A stretch of 64,000 nt of DNA. Origin: VAZQ01 sp963725185 (lineage in GTDB: Bacteria > Pseudomonadota > Alphaproteobacteria > Rhizobiales > Xanthobacteraceae). This document shows positions 7,990-16,210 of the stretch, one piece after another. The notes beneath the pieces were generated by a model. It had not been told where the DNA came from. It saw only the letters and a program-made list of their open reading frames with translations, and ran no database searches. The DNA lies in assembly GCA_963725185.1 (NCBI GenBank), contig CAVRXO010000003.1, forward strand, positions 744,001 to 808,000, written 5' to 3'. Position numbers and translations under genes: made by a program. Every line of letters begins with the position of its first letter. Positions within the stretch are counted from its first letter, which is position 1.

Positions 7990-9216
7990 TCAGGCCCGCG
8001 AAGTGGTGGGCAGCGCCACCACGGCGGCGATCAGGAGCAGGCCGGCGGCCAGCAGATAAGGCGCTCCCGGCAGCTGCCAGGGTGCGCCGGCGCCGATGAA
8101 GACGGCGAAGACTTGGGTGAACAGGCCGGGCCCGAGCATGTTGGCGACGCCCGAGAGGCTGCTGTTGGCGCCCTGCAATCGCCCCTGCTCGCTCGCGCTC
8201 ACGCGACGGCTCATCAGCCCGAGCGCGGATGGGTCGGCAAATCCCCACAGCGCCATCAGCGGAATGCCCGACCAGAAGACGAGGCCGGTCGGGGCGAGCC
8301 CGAACAGTGCGAAACCGGCGACGCCGAAGCCAAGACCCATGATCAAGGTCGTGCGCTCGCCGAAACGCCGCACGGTGCGGCCGATGAGGCCGCCTTGCAC
8401 GATCATGGAGCAGAGACCGACGCCGGCCAGCGTCAATCCGACCGTGCGCTCGTCGAAGCCGTAGCGATATTGCATGTAGAGGACGCTGATGCTCGGCAGG
8501 CTGGCATGGGCGAGATTGCCGAGAAAGCTGACGGTCGCGAGCCCGCCCAGTTGCGGCTGCGAGGCCAGCAGAGCGAGCGCGCCGAACGGGTTGGCGCGCC
8601 GCCACACCAAGCCCGCTCGCCGCTCCGGCGGCAGCGATTCCGGCAGCACCAGGAATCCGTAGAGCGCATTGGCGAGGCTCAAGGCCGCGGCGATCCAGAA
8701 CGGCAGCCGGGGCGAGACGTTGCCCGCAAGCCCGCCGAGCGCCGGGCCGAACACGAAGCCCGCCCCGAAGGCGACGCCGAGCAGGCCGAAGCGCGCGGCA
8801 CGCTTGTCGGCGGGCGTGACGTCCGCGATATACGCATAGGCGGTCGATATGCTGGCGGCCGTGATGCCGGAGATCACCCGACCCACGAACAGCCAGGTGA
8901 GCGAGGGCGCTAGCGCCATCACGATATAGTCGAGGCCGAGCCCGAAATTCGACATCAGGATCAGAGGCCGGCGGCCGAAGCGATCCGACAGCGCACCCTG
9001 CACCGGCGAGAACACGAACTGCATCAGCGCCCAGGCGGTGCCGAACACGCCGAAGATCTGCGCCGCGCGTGCGGTATCGCCGCCGAGGAAATCGACCACC
9101 AGCTTCGGCAGGACCGGGATGATCATGCCGAGCGCCAGCATATCGAGCAGCACGGTGATGAAGATGAACACGAAGGCGGGCGTGCGCTGCGCCGGTGCGG
9201 GGTTGATGTCAGTCAT
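7990..9216 (-). CDS. MFS efflux transporter, TetA-like
   Basis: A 408-residue, 12-helix major-facilitator protein. The ATG at 9216 gives MTDINPAPAQ and then a first helix FVFIFITVLLDMLALGMIIP. The loop 2-3 motif A reads GALSDRFGRRPLIL, and LGMIIPVLPKL is typical of the TCR/TetA drug-proton antiporter branch. The C-terminal half repeats the helix pattern and ends ALPTTSRA. It probably exports a small lipophilic compound with proton exchange at the inner membrane; resistance to tetracycline itself cannot be inferred. It lies downstream of der on the same strand, separated by a strong palindrome. Confidence 0.9.
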   Translation of the reverse strand: MTDINPAPAQRTPAFVFIFITVLLDMLALGMIIPVLPKLVVDFLGGDTARAAQIFGVFGTAWALMQFVFSPVQGALSDRFGRRPLILMSNFGLGLDYIVMALAPSLTWLFVGRVISGITAASISTAYAYIADVTPADKRAARFGLLGVAFGAGFVFGPALGGLAGNVSPRLPFWIAAALSLANALYGFLVLPESLPPERRAGLVWRRANPFGALALLASQPQLGGLATVSFLGNLAHASLPSISVLYMQYRYGFDERTVGLTLAGVGLCSMIVQGGLIGRTVRRFGERTTLIMGLGFGVAGFALFGLAPTGLVFWSGIPLMALWGFADPSALGLMSRRVSASEQGRLQGANSSLSGVANMLGPGLFTQVFAVFIGAGAPWQLPGAPYLLAAGLLLIAAVVALPTTSRA

Positions 9217-9239
9217 ACGATGACGCGCTCTCACTCCCG

Positions 9240-9312
9240 CTTGTCCCGGCCTTGAGCCGGGACCGTTACAAGCTCTGAGTTTGGTACGGTCCCGGCTCAA
9301 GGCCGGGACAAG
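9240..9312. repeat. Palindromic element between der and the MFS gene
   Basis: Arms of about 28 bases (cttgtcccggccttgagccg... and its complement) flank a short loop. Degenerate relatives occur near 3590 and 12301. It lies directly after the der stop codon, so the RNA hairpin may end der transcription or protect its 3' end, although no T-run follows. Confidence 0.7.
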
Positions 9313-9320
9313 TGTGGCCG

Positions 9321-10685
9321 CTACTTCCGTTTGGAATACGGATTCTTCTTCTCGCGCAAGGTCAGGCGGATGGGCGTGCCCGGCAGGTTGAAGCTTTCGC
9401 GCAGACTGTTGACGAGGTAGCGCCGGTAAGCATCGGGCACCGCATCGGCCCGGCTCAGGAACAGCACGAAGCTCGGCGGCCGGCCCTTGGGCTGAGTGAT
9501 GTAGTCGAGCCGGATGCGCCGCCCCGAGACCGCCGGCGGCGGATGCGCGGCGACGGTGTCGGAGAGCCAGCGGTTGAGCGCGCTGGTCGGCACGCGCGTG
9601 TTCCAGACCTGATAAGCATCGACCACCGCCTGCATCAGCCGATCGACCCCGGCGCCGGTGAGGCCCGAATGGGCGACCACCGGCACGCCTCTTACCTGCG
9701 GCAACCAATGGTCGGTCTCGCCGCGCAGCTTGTTGATCGCGCTCGCGCCATGCTCGACCAGGTCCCATTTGCTCATGCCGATGACCAGCGCGCGGCCCTC
9801 CCGCTCCACCAGATCGGCGATGCGCAGGTCCTGCTCCTCGAACGGCGCGGTGGCGTCCATCAGCACGATCACCACCTCGGCAAAGCGCACCGCGTTGAGC
9901 GTATCGCTGACCGAGAGCTTTTCCAGCTTCTCGTCGATGCGGGAACGCCGCCGCATGCCGGCAGTGTCGTGGAAGTGAAAGCGCCGGCCATGCCAGGCGA
10001 TGTCGACCGCGATCGAATCGCGGGTGATGCCGGCCTCGGGTCCGGTCAGCAGGCGCTCCTCGCCGAACAGCCGGTTGATGAGCGTCGACTTGCCGGTATT
10101 GGGGCGGCCGATGACCGCGACCCGGATCACCGCCAGGTGCCCCTCGCCGCGCGGTTCATGCTGTTCCGGTGCGCTGGCCTGCGCGGTCTCATCCGGCAGT
10201 GCCTCGCGCAGCGCGTCATAGAGATCGCCAAGCCCTTCGCCGTGCTCGGCCGAGAGCGGGATCGGCTCGCCCAGACCGAGCGAGTGGGCCTCGAGCACGC
10301 CGGCTTGCGCGGCGCGGCCTTCGGTCTTGTTGGCGATCAAGATCGTGGGCCGGCCGGACTTGCGGACCAGATTGGCGAATTCCCGATCGACCGGGGTCGC
10401 GCCGGCACGCGCGTCGATCAGAAAGAAGATCGCGTCCGCGGCCGCGATCGCGGCCTCGGTCTGCGCCTGCATGCGGGCGGACAAGCTGTCCGGCACCGCC
10501 TGCTCGAGGCCGGCGGTATCGATCACCGTGAAGCTCAGATCGCCGAGCTGCCCGCGGCCCTCGCGGCGGTCGCGCGTCACGCCCGGCCGGTCATCGACCA
10601 AAGCCAGACGGCGCCCGACCAGGCGGTTGAACAGGGTCGACTTGCCGACGTTCGGCCGTCCGACAATGGCGACCGTGAAGGTCAT
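9321..10685 (-). CDS. der: Ribosome biogenesis GTPase Der (EngA)
   Basis: A 454-residue tandem-GTPase protein, normal length for the family. ATG 10685 gives MTFTVAIVGRPNVGKST. GTPase domain 1 holds G1 GRPNVGKST, G3 DTAG and G4 NKTE; domain 2 holds GRPNTGKST, DTAG and SKWD. The C-terminal KH-like domain ends in KKNPYSKRK. Der assists assembly of the 50S subunit. The longer frame upstream of ATG 10685 lacks conservation. In order of transcription it follows the YfgM-like TPR gene and the lipoprotein gene; relatives often have bamB here, which is missing. Confidence 0.97.
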   Translation of the reverse strand: MTFTVAIVGRPNVGKSTLFNRLVGRRLALVDDRPGVTRDRREGRGQLGDLSFTVIDTAGLEQAVPDSLSARMQAQTEAAIAAADAIFFLIDARAGATPVDREFANLVRKSGRPTILIANKTEGRAAQAGVLEAHSLGLGEPIPLSAEHGEGLGDLYDALREALPDETAQASAPEQHEPRGEGHLAVIRVAVIGRPNTGKSTLINRLFGEERLLTGPEAGITRDSIAVDIAWHGRRFHFHDTAGMRRRSRIDEKLEKLSVSDTLNAVRFAEVVIVLMDATAPFEEQDLRIADLVEREGRALVIGMSKWDLVEHGASAINKLRGETDHWLPQVRGVPVVAHSGLTGAGVDRLMQAVVDAYQVWNTRVPTSALNRWLSDTVAAHPPPAVSGRRIRLDYITQPKGRPPSFVLFLSRADAVPDAYRRYLVNSLRESFNLPGTPIRLTLREKKNPYSKRK

Positions 10686-10746
10686 ATGGCTGACAGCGAT
10701 CGCCTTGTGCGGAGACTTTGAGAAGCGCCGGCGCGCAAGCCCCGGC

Positions 10747-11244
10747 TCAACGGGTGACCGTGCCGGGTGCCGGCGGATCGGGCCAGATGGTCTGTCCGGC
10801 ATTCGGCGGAGCGGCCGACTGCCGGGTCGGCGGCGGGTCGGGCCAAGGCGAGGATGACGGCGCGACGGATCCGGTCGCGGCCGGCGCCGGGGCCACCGAG
10901 GGGCGCGGTTGGCTGGCCGGCGGGGTCGCGGCGACTTTGGGTTTCGGCTTGGCTTTGGGTTTCGGTTTCGGCGGCTCGGCCGCGGCCGCCGCCGCCGCGT
11001 CCTGGGTCGTGTCGGCGGTTGCGGGCGGCGGCTGATATCCTTTGATCAAATCCGGCGGCACGCCCGAGGTGACGCCAGGCGTGCCATCCGGGAACAGCGG
11101 CTTACGCTCCCCCGGCAGCGGCTTCTTCTGACCCGCGAATATGTTGTCCATGATATCGGTCGGATCAAAGCCGCTGCAGTTCGAAAGCAAGAGGACGAGC
11201 GACAGTGCGAATACGACGGTCCCCGTGCGAGCCAAGCGGTTCAT
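10747..11244 (-). CDS. Proline-rich outer-membrane lipoprotein, hypothetical
   Basis: A 165-residue protein with ATG 11244 after a strong GAGGAGGG site. The signal peptide MNRLARTGTVVFALSLVLLL leads into a lipobox LSNC with Cys at about residue 23. A conserved-looking segment FDPTDIMDNIFAGQKKPLPG follows, then a low-complexity tail rich in Ala, Pro and Lys. It should be a small lipidated periplasmic or outer-membrane protein. It occupies the position where many relatives carry bamB between the TPR gene and der, but it shows no beta-propeller repeats. Function unknown. Confidence 0.75.
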   Translation of the reverse strand: MNRLARTGTVVFALSLVLLLSNCSGFDPTDIMDNIFAGQKKPLPGERKPLFPDGTPGVTSGVPPDLIKGYQPPPATADTTQDAAAAAAAEPPKPKPKAKPKPKVAATPPASQPRPSVAPAPAATGSVAPSSSPWPDPPPTRQSAAPPNAGQTIWPDPPAPGTVTR

Positions 11245-11258
11245 TGTCCCAGCCCTCC

Positions 11259-11912
11259 TCAACCGTTGCCCTCAGAGGCCATGAGCGAGCCCAGCATCTC
11301 CATGCGGCCGCGCTCGTCGGGCGGCGTTCCGGGGTCGCTGTTGATCATCTCGATCCAGCGCTTGGCGGTGGCCGTGTCGCCGGCTCGCCAGGCTCCCAGC
11401 GCGAGCAGCTCGCGCGCCGTATGCCTGAAAGTGAGGTCGGCTCCCGCCAGCGGCTCGAGCCGCTGGCGCGCCTCGGCGTACATGCTGCCGTCGACCAGGA
11501 TAGCGCCCGCGCGCAAGCCGGCAAGATCCCGCAATTCCGAACCGACCGAGGAATTCGCGGCGATCTTGTCGTAGGCCGCGATGGCGGCCTTGGGATCGGT
11601 ATTCGCGAGCTCGGCGGCCGCCCGCATCATCGCCAATGCACGATAGCTGGTAGTCGAATCCTGGGCGATCTTGTTGAAGGCCGCCTCAGCCTCGGCATGC
11701 TTGCCCTGATCGCTGAGCTCGATCGCCGCCTCGAAGGCCGCACCCGCCTCTGCCGCCTGCTTGCTCTCCCACCAATCGTAGGCGCGCCAGCCGGCCACTG
11801 CGAGGACGACCAGGACCGCCGCCGCGATGACGTAAGCCTGATAGCGCTCCCACAGCTTCTGGAACTGTTCGCGCCGGACTTCCTCGTCGACTTCGTGAAA
11901 GATATCGGACAC
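11259..11912 (-). CDS. YfgM-like TPR membrane protein
   Basis: A 217-residue protein. The GTG at 11912 gives VSDIFHEVDEEVRREQFQKL, the usual start of this alphaproteobacterial family; the longer upstream frame runs through unrelated sequence. A single helix AYVIAAAVLVVLAVAGWRAY at about residues 24-43 anchors a periplasmic domain with tetratricopeptide-like repeats. It resembles the ancillary SecYEG translocon subunit YfgM, thought to help hand proteins to periplasmic chaperones. The lipoprotein gene follows 14 bases downstream and der after that, a likely operon. Confidence 0.85.
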   Translation of the reverse strand: MSDIFHEVDEEVRREQFQKLWERYQAYVIAAAVLVVLAVAGWRAYDWWESKQAAEAGAAFEAAIELSDQGKHAEAEAAFNKIAQDSTTSYRALAMMRAAAELANTDPKAAIAAYDKIAANSSVGSELRDLAGLRAGAILVDGSMYAEARQRLEPLAGADLTFRHTARELLALGAWRAGDTATAKRWIEMINSDPGTPPDERGRMEMLGSLMASEGNG

Positions 11913-12308
11913 GGATATGGTTCTCGTGTGAGGCCTTGGCCCGTTATTGGCCAACGCCGGGCCGCGCGTTTGGGCGTCGCTTGCGGGTTGTCCTTGGGCG
12001 CCCCAGCCGCGACTTTCACCCACCGCCAGGGGCGTACCCTATCGATGTGGCAACGGCAAGGCAAAAGCCGCGCGCGAATGTCCTTAAGCCGCTGAAATAC
12101 GGGCCTTATCGTCTGATTGTCGCAGGGTCCGCGCCGTAGGGCGCAATCGCTTTATTGCGCCATCGGTCTCGCCGGGGAAGCTCCACCAGAGTCGTAGGGC
12201 GAAATCGCTTTATTGCGCCATCGGCCCCGCGGGCGAAGAAATCCACTAGAGTCGCCGTGCGGCGCAATAAAGCGATTGCGCCCTACATCGTATCCGATCG
12301 GTCCCAGC
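11913..12308. other. Intergenic region between panB and the TPR gene
   Basis: It holds the cluster of short palindromic repeats at 12136-12286 and a half copy (cagctcaaggccggggcg) of the element at 9240. No gene is recognisable. The promoter of the TPR-lipoprotein-der operon should be in the left third. Confidence 0.45.
12136..12286. repeat. Cluster of three GCGCAAT-type palindromic repeats
   Basis: Two direct copies (12136-12166 and 12194-12224, core gtagggcgcaatcgcttta followed by ttgcgcc) are followed by an inverted copy at 12261-12286. Each can form its own hairpin (gcgcaat/attgcgc), and the inverted pair can form a larger one. Confidence 0.75.
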
Positions 12309-13142
12309 TCAAGGCCGGGGCGCCTTCGGTCGCATGCCGTAGACCTGCTCGGGGCCCGGAAAGGCGCGGCTGCGCACGTCCTTGGCATAGGCCGCGATCG
12401 CGGCTTCGATGCCCGGTCCGAGATCGCCGTAGCGCTTGACGAATTTCGGCACCCGCGGCGACAGGCCGAGCATGTCCTCGAGCACCAGGATCTGGCCGTC
12501 GCAGGCGGCGCTGGCGCCGATCCCGATGGTCGGGATCGCGAGCGCGTCGCTGATGCGCCGCCCGAGCGGCTCCGCCACCGCCTCGATCACCACCGCGAAG
12601 GCGCCTGCGTCCGCCACCGCCTTGGCGTCAGCCTCGATCGGGCCCCAGTCGGCCTCGTCGCGGCCCTGGGCGCGGAACGACCCGATCGTGTTGATCGATT
12701 GTGGGGTAAGCCCGATATGACCCATCACCGGCACGCCGCGCTCGACCAGGAACGCGATGGTCTCGGCCATGCGGCGCCCGCCTTCGAGCTTGATGGCGCC
12801 GCAGCCGGTCTCCTTCAGCACCCGCGCGCACGACGCGAAGGCCTGCTCCTTGGATTGCTCGTAGCTGCCGAACGGCATGTCGACCACCACCAGGGCGCGG
12901 CGCGAGCCGCGCATCACCGCATGGCCCTGCAGGATCATCATCTCCAGCGTGACCGGCACCGTGGTCTCGAGCCCGTGCATGACCATGCCGAGCAAATCGC
13001 CGACCAGGATCACGTCGCAATAGCGGTCGACCAGGCGGGCCGTGTGGGCATGATAGGAGGTGAGACAGACGATCGGCTCGCCGCCCTTGCGGGCGCGGAT
13101 CTCGGGAGCGGTGATCCGCTTGATGTCCTCTTGCGCCGACAT
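12309..13142 (-). CDS. panB: 3-methyl-2-oxobutanoate hydroxymethyltransferase
   Basis: A 277-residue PanB of normal length. It transfers a hydroxymethyl group from 5,10-methylene-THF to 2-oxoisovalerate, making ketopantoate for coenzyme A. Recognisable are VCLTSYHAHTARLVD, the Mg-binding Asp in VGDLLGMVMHG, VVDMPFGSY, KLEGG, GHIGLTPQS and the acid GIGASAACDGQILV. Start MSAQEDIKRITAPEI at ATG 13142; the upstream extension is repeat-like and unlikely. panC is not adjacent. A cytoplasmic decamer is known for the family. Confidence 0.96.
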   Translation of the reverse strand: MSAQEDIKRITAPEIRARKGGEPIVCLTSYHAHTARLVDRYCDVILVGDLLGMVMHGLETTVPVTLEMMILQGHAVMRGSRRALVVVDMPFGSYEQSKEQAFASCARVLKETGCGAIKLEGGRRMAETIAFLVERGVPVMGHIGLTPQSINTIGSFRAQGRDEADWGPIEADAKAVADAGAFAVVIEAVAEPLGRRISDALAIPTIGIGASAACDGQILVLEDMLGLSPRVPKFVKRYGDLGPGIEAAIAAYAKDVRSRAFPGPEQVYGMRPKAPRP

Positions 13143-13555
13143 GCTCAACTCCCGAACCAGGGCGACCGTGACATGGCGGGTCCACGCCGGCGGCCGGGCC
13201 TCTTTAGAGCATTTTCCGGCGCAGCGGTATGCGTTATTGGGTCGCCCGAACGGGCTTCGCGTAGGCCTACGGCCGACCCCCAACTCTTGTCCCGGGCTCC
13301 GACCCGGGAGCACTCCAAACACCGGCGCCCGGAACGGTCCCGGATCGGATCCAGGATCACGTCCGGGACCAGAATGCCGCAGCGCGCATCTGGGCAAATC
13401 CCCTCCGGCACGGCTTCCGGCCCGCCCCATGGGCTGCTATGCTATAGTTTGCTTCGGGTCATCCGGCTTGGATTTCGTTCCGCGGCCGGGATGACGCGCT
13501 TCTGCATCCGTCTGGAAAATTCCGGTTGCGATCCGATCGCTAGGGAGAAAATTAA
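13143..13555. other. Intergenic region with small palindromes
   Basis: Divergent spacer between panB and the haem-motif/propeller gene. It contains a CCCGGG ctccga CCCGGG hairpin near 13290-13308 and no recognisable gene. Both promoters should lie here; no sigma-70 match is clear by eye. Confidence 0.4.
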
Positions 13556-15208
13556 ATGCGAACCAAACTCATGCTGAGCATGACTGCCGGTCTGGCCGTC
13601 ATTCTATCTCAAGGCGTATCTCATCAGGCTTGGGCGGCAACCGGGACGGCCCTGACCGGGCAAGTCAGCTCCGCCGAAGAAGGCAATATGGAAGGCGTCG
13701 TGGTCAGCGCCCAGAAGCCTGACTCGACCGTCATGGTCAGCGTCACCACCGACGCGCAAGGCCGCTACGCGTTCCCGGAGGGCCGCTTGGAGCCGGGTGA
13801 GTACACGCTCGCCATCCGCGCCGTCGGCTACGATATCGCCGCCCCCACCACGGCGAAGGTTTCCGCCGAGTCGACCGCCACCGCGGACATCAAGCTCAAG
13901 AAGACCACCAACCTCGCCGGTCAGCTCACCAACGCCGAATGGATGGAGAGCATTCCGGGGACCGAGGATCAGAAGGCGCAACTGCTCAACTGCACCAGCT
14001 GCCACACGCTGGAGCGCATCGTGCGCTCGACGCATAATTCCGACGAGTTCACCCAGGTCCTCAGCCGCATGGCGGGATACGGGGCGGTGAGCCAGCCGAT
14101 CAAGCCGCAGCGCATGCTCGACGCCTCCCGCTCCGGAGCGCCCGAGCAATACCGCAAGATGGCGGATTATCTCGCCACCATCAACCTGAGCTCGGTCGAC
14201 AAGTGGCAGTATGATCTCAAGACGCTGCCGCGCCCCACCGGCCGGGCCACGCACGCGATCGTGACCGAGTACAAGATGCCGCGGCCGCAGATCGAGCCGC
14301 ATGACGTGCTCGTGCGCGACGGCATGGTCTGGTACTCCGATTTCGGCAATGAGTTCATCTCCAAGTTCGATCCCAAGACCCTCAAGCTCACCGAATACCC
14401 GGTGAAGAAGTTCAAGCCGGACGCGCCCGAAGGCAATCTCGCGATCGACTTCGACACCAAGGGAACCATCTGGTTCGACACCATGTACCAGGGCTCGCTC
14501 GGGAACCTCGACCCGAAGACGGGCGACATCAAATACTATCCGCTCGATCCGAAGTGGAACGACGTGCGGGTGCAGCTGAACTTCGTGGGCCTGCACCATG
14601 AGATCGACGGCAAGGTCTGGACCAAGAGCGTCGGCACCCAGGACATCTTCCGGGTCGATCTCGCCACCGGGCAATGGGAGAAATTCCACCCGACGGACGA
14701 AATCGCCGGCGGCTCGCACTACGGCATCTATCAAGTCGCCGCCGACTCGCACAACAATCTCTGGATGGCCGAGTTCACCGAAGGCCATCTCGGCAAGATC
14801 GACGCCAAGACCCTCAAGGTCACGTGGTACGCGCCGCCGACGCCGCACGCGCGCCTGCGCCGGATGGTGATCGACGACAAGGACCACATCCTGGTGACCG
14901 AGTACCGCGGCAACAAGATCGCGGAATTCGATCCCGCCACGGAGAAGTTCACCGAATATGCGTTGCCGACCCAGTACACCAATCCGTACCGGGCCATCTT
15001 CGACAAGAACGGTGAGATCTGGACCGGCGGAATGGCCACCGACCGCGTGGTGCGGTTCGATCCCAAGACCAACAAGGACGTCGAATATCTGATGCCGAAG
15101 GACACCAACATGCGCACCGCGTTCGTCGACAACTCGACTAGCCCGGTGACGTTCTGGGTCGGCAGCAATCACGACGCCGCCCTGGTGAAGGTGGAACCGC
15201 AAGACTAA
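13556..15208 (+). CDS. Secreted carboxypeptidase-regulatory / haem-motif / virginiamycin-B-lyase-like propeller protein
   Basis: 550 residues with a GGGAGA site before ATG 13556. A Sec signal peptide ends at QAWA (about residue 27). Residues 30-115 look like a carboxypeptidase regulatory-like beta-sandwich (GQVSSAEEG...GRYAFPEGRLEPGEYTL). Residues 146-150 are CTSCH, a c-type haem-binding motif. From about residue 235 follow repeated propeller blades (EYKMPRPQIEPHDVLV, WYSDFGNEFISKFDPKT, LWMAEFTEGHLGKIDAKT, EFDPATEKF) of the Vgb/streptogramin-lyase type. It is probably a periplasmic redox or sugar/alcohol-related protein. The substrate is unknown, and the lyase activity cannot be assumed. A strong terminator follows. 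Confidence 0.85.
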   Translation: MRTKLMLSMTAGLAVILSQGVSHQAWAATGTALTGQVSSAEEGNMEGVVVSAQKPDSTVMVSVTTDAQGRYAFPEGRLEPGEYTLAIRAVGYDIAAPTTAKVSAESTATADIKLKKTTNLAGQLTNAEWMESIPGTEDQKAQLLNCTSCHTLERIVRSTHNSDEFTQVLSRMAGYGAVSQPIKPQRMLDASRSGAPEQYRKMADYLATINLSSVDKWQYDLKTLPRPTGRATHAIVTEYKMPRPQIEPHDVLVRDGMVWYSDFGNEFISKFDPKTLKLTEYPVKKFKPDAPEGNLAIDFDTKGTIWFDTMYQGSLGNLDPKTGDIKYYPLDPKWNDVRVQLNFVGLHHEIDGKVWTKSVGTQDIFRVDLATGQWEKFHPTDEIAGGSHYGIYQVAADSHNNLWMAEFTEGHLGKIDAKTLKVTWYAPPTPHARLRRMVIDDKDHILVTEYRGNKIAEFDPATEKFTEYALPTQYTNPYRAIFDKNGEIWTGGMATDRVVRFDPKTNKDVEYLMPKDTNMRTAFVDNSTSPVTFWVGSNHDAALVKVEPQD

Positions 15209-15266
15209 CGCGGTTCGGAAAAGCGCAGCCCGCTTTTCCGCTCCGAGACTTCTGCTCCAAGACCGC

Positions 15267-15300
15267 GGGTTCCGTTTCGTACGAAACGGAACCCGTTTTT
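15267..15300 (+). terminator. Strong rho-independent terminator
   Basis: A perfect 28-base palindrome (GGGTTCCGTTTCGT and its complement) followed by GTTTTT, about 60 bases after the stop codon of the propeller gene. Confidence 0.85.
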
Positions 15301-15351
15301 GCTGGTGCGCAGCCCTTGATGCTTGCGCACAAGTCCGGACGGGGCAACGCC

Positions 15352-15936
15352 ATGGCCATGTATCACGCGGGCAATCGCGAGCTTCAGGATCAATTCGGAT
15401 CGAGAGCGCTGGCCGACCGTCTCGCCGACAAGCTTTGGCGCGATCGCTTCAAGGACACCGACAAGGCGTTCATCGAGAGCGTCGGCTTCTTCTTTCTCGC
15501 GACTGCCAACCGCGCCGGCGAGCCCGACTGCTCGTTCAAGGGCGGAGCGTCCGGCTTCGTCCAGGTGCTGGCGCCCGATCTGCTGGTGTTTCCCGATTAC
15601 GACGGCAACGGAATGTTCAAGAGTCTCGGCAATATCCGGGTCAATCCCAGCGTCGGTCTCCTGTTCATCGCCATGAACGAGAAGCCGCAGCGGCTGCGGG
15701 TGAACGGGCACGCGACGGTCGTGGCGGATGATCCAATGATGGGTGCCTTGGCCGGGAGCCAGCTGCTGGTTCGGGTGACGCCGACCGACATCTTTCCCAA
15801 CTGCCCGCGCTACATCCCCAATTTGCTGGCCGGCGAGCCATCCCAATACCTGCCGTGCGCCGGAGCGTCGCCGAAGGAGCCGGCCTGGAAGAGCTTCGAT
15901 GATTTCAAGGACGTGGTGCCGTCCCGCCGCGCGTGA
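15352..15936 (+). CDS. Pyridoxamine 5'-phosphate oxidase-family flavoprotein
   Basis: A 194-residue protein of the split-barrel FMN-binding fold. ATG 15352 (MAMYHAGNRELQDQFGSR) is chosen; an in-frame ATG at 15319 and TTG at 15316 are possible. Diagnostic segments are FFFLATANRAGEPDCSFKGG, GFVQVLAPDLLVFPDYDGNG, FKSLGNIRVNPSVGLLFI and RLRVNGHATVV. The C-terminus contains Cys-Pro-Arg-Tyr-Ile-Pro (NCPRYIP), typical of the PPOX class often called MSMEG_1061-like. It likely uses FMN or F420 as a cytoplasmic reductase. It stands alone, convergent with minE, 8 bases apart. Confidence 0.85.
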   Translation: MAMYHAGNRELQDQFGSRALADRLADKLWRDRFKDTDKAFIESVGFFFLATANRAGEPDCSFKGGASGFVQVLAPDLLVFPDYDGNGMFKSLGNIRVNPSVGLLFIAMNEKPQRLRVNGHATVVADDPMMGALAGSQLLVRVTPTDIFPNCPRYIPNLLAGEPSQYLPCAGASPKEPAWKSFDDFKDVVPSRRA

Positions 15937-15943
15937 GCCAGCT

Positions 15944-16210
15944 CTATGCCGAGAGCAACAACCCGGCCGAATTGGGAACCTCGACGTCGATCTCCAGGAT
16001 CGAAACCGCGTCACCGCGATCCATCTTGATATGGACGTTGTCGCGCTCGATCGGGACATGCTTCTCGATCACCGCCAGGATCTCCTCCCGCAGGATGGCC
16101 AGCAGATCGGACTGGCCGCGGACGCCGCGCTCATGCGCCAGCAGGATCTGCAACCGCTCGCGCGCCACCGGAGCCGAGCCTGCCCGTCTGAACAAGCCGA
16201 ACATGCTCAT
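15944..16210 (-). CDS. minE: Cell division topological specificity factor MinE
   Basis: An 88-residue MinE of usual size. The anti-MinCD segment includes VARERLQILLAHERG, and the topological domain contains REEILAVIEKHVPIERDNVHI. It stimulates the MinD ATPase and drives pole-to-pole oscillation. Its ATG at 16210 overlaps the minD stop as ATGA, so it is translationally coupled. Confidence 0.97.
   Translation of the reverse strand: MSMFGLFRRAGSAPVARERLQILLAHERGVRGQSDLLAILREEILAVIEKHVPIERDNVHIKMDRGDAVSILEIDVEVPNSAGLLLSA

Noticed and set aside
13604..15202. 532-codon open frame opposite the propeller gene
   Set aside because: Antisense shadow; the plus-strand gene has a signal peptide, a haem motif and propeller blades, while this frame shows no domain.
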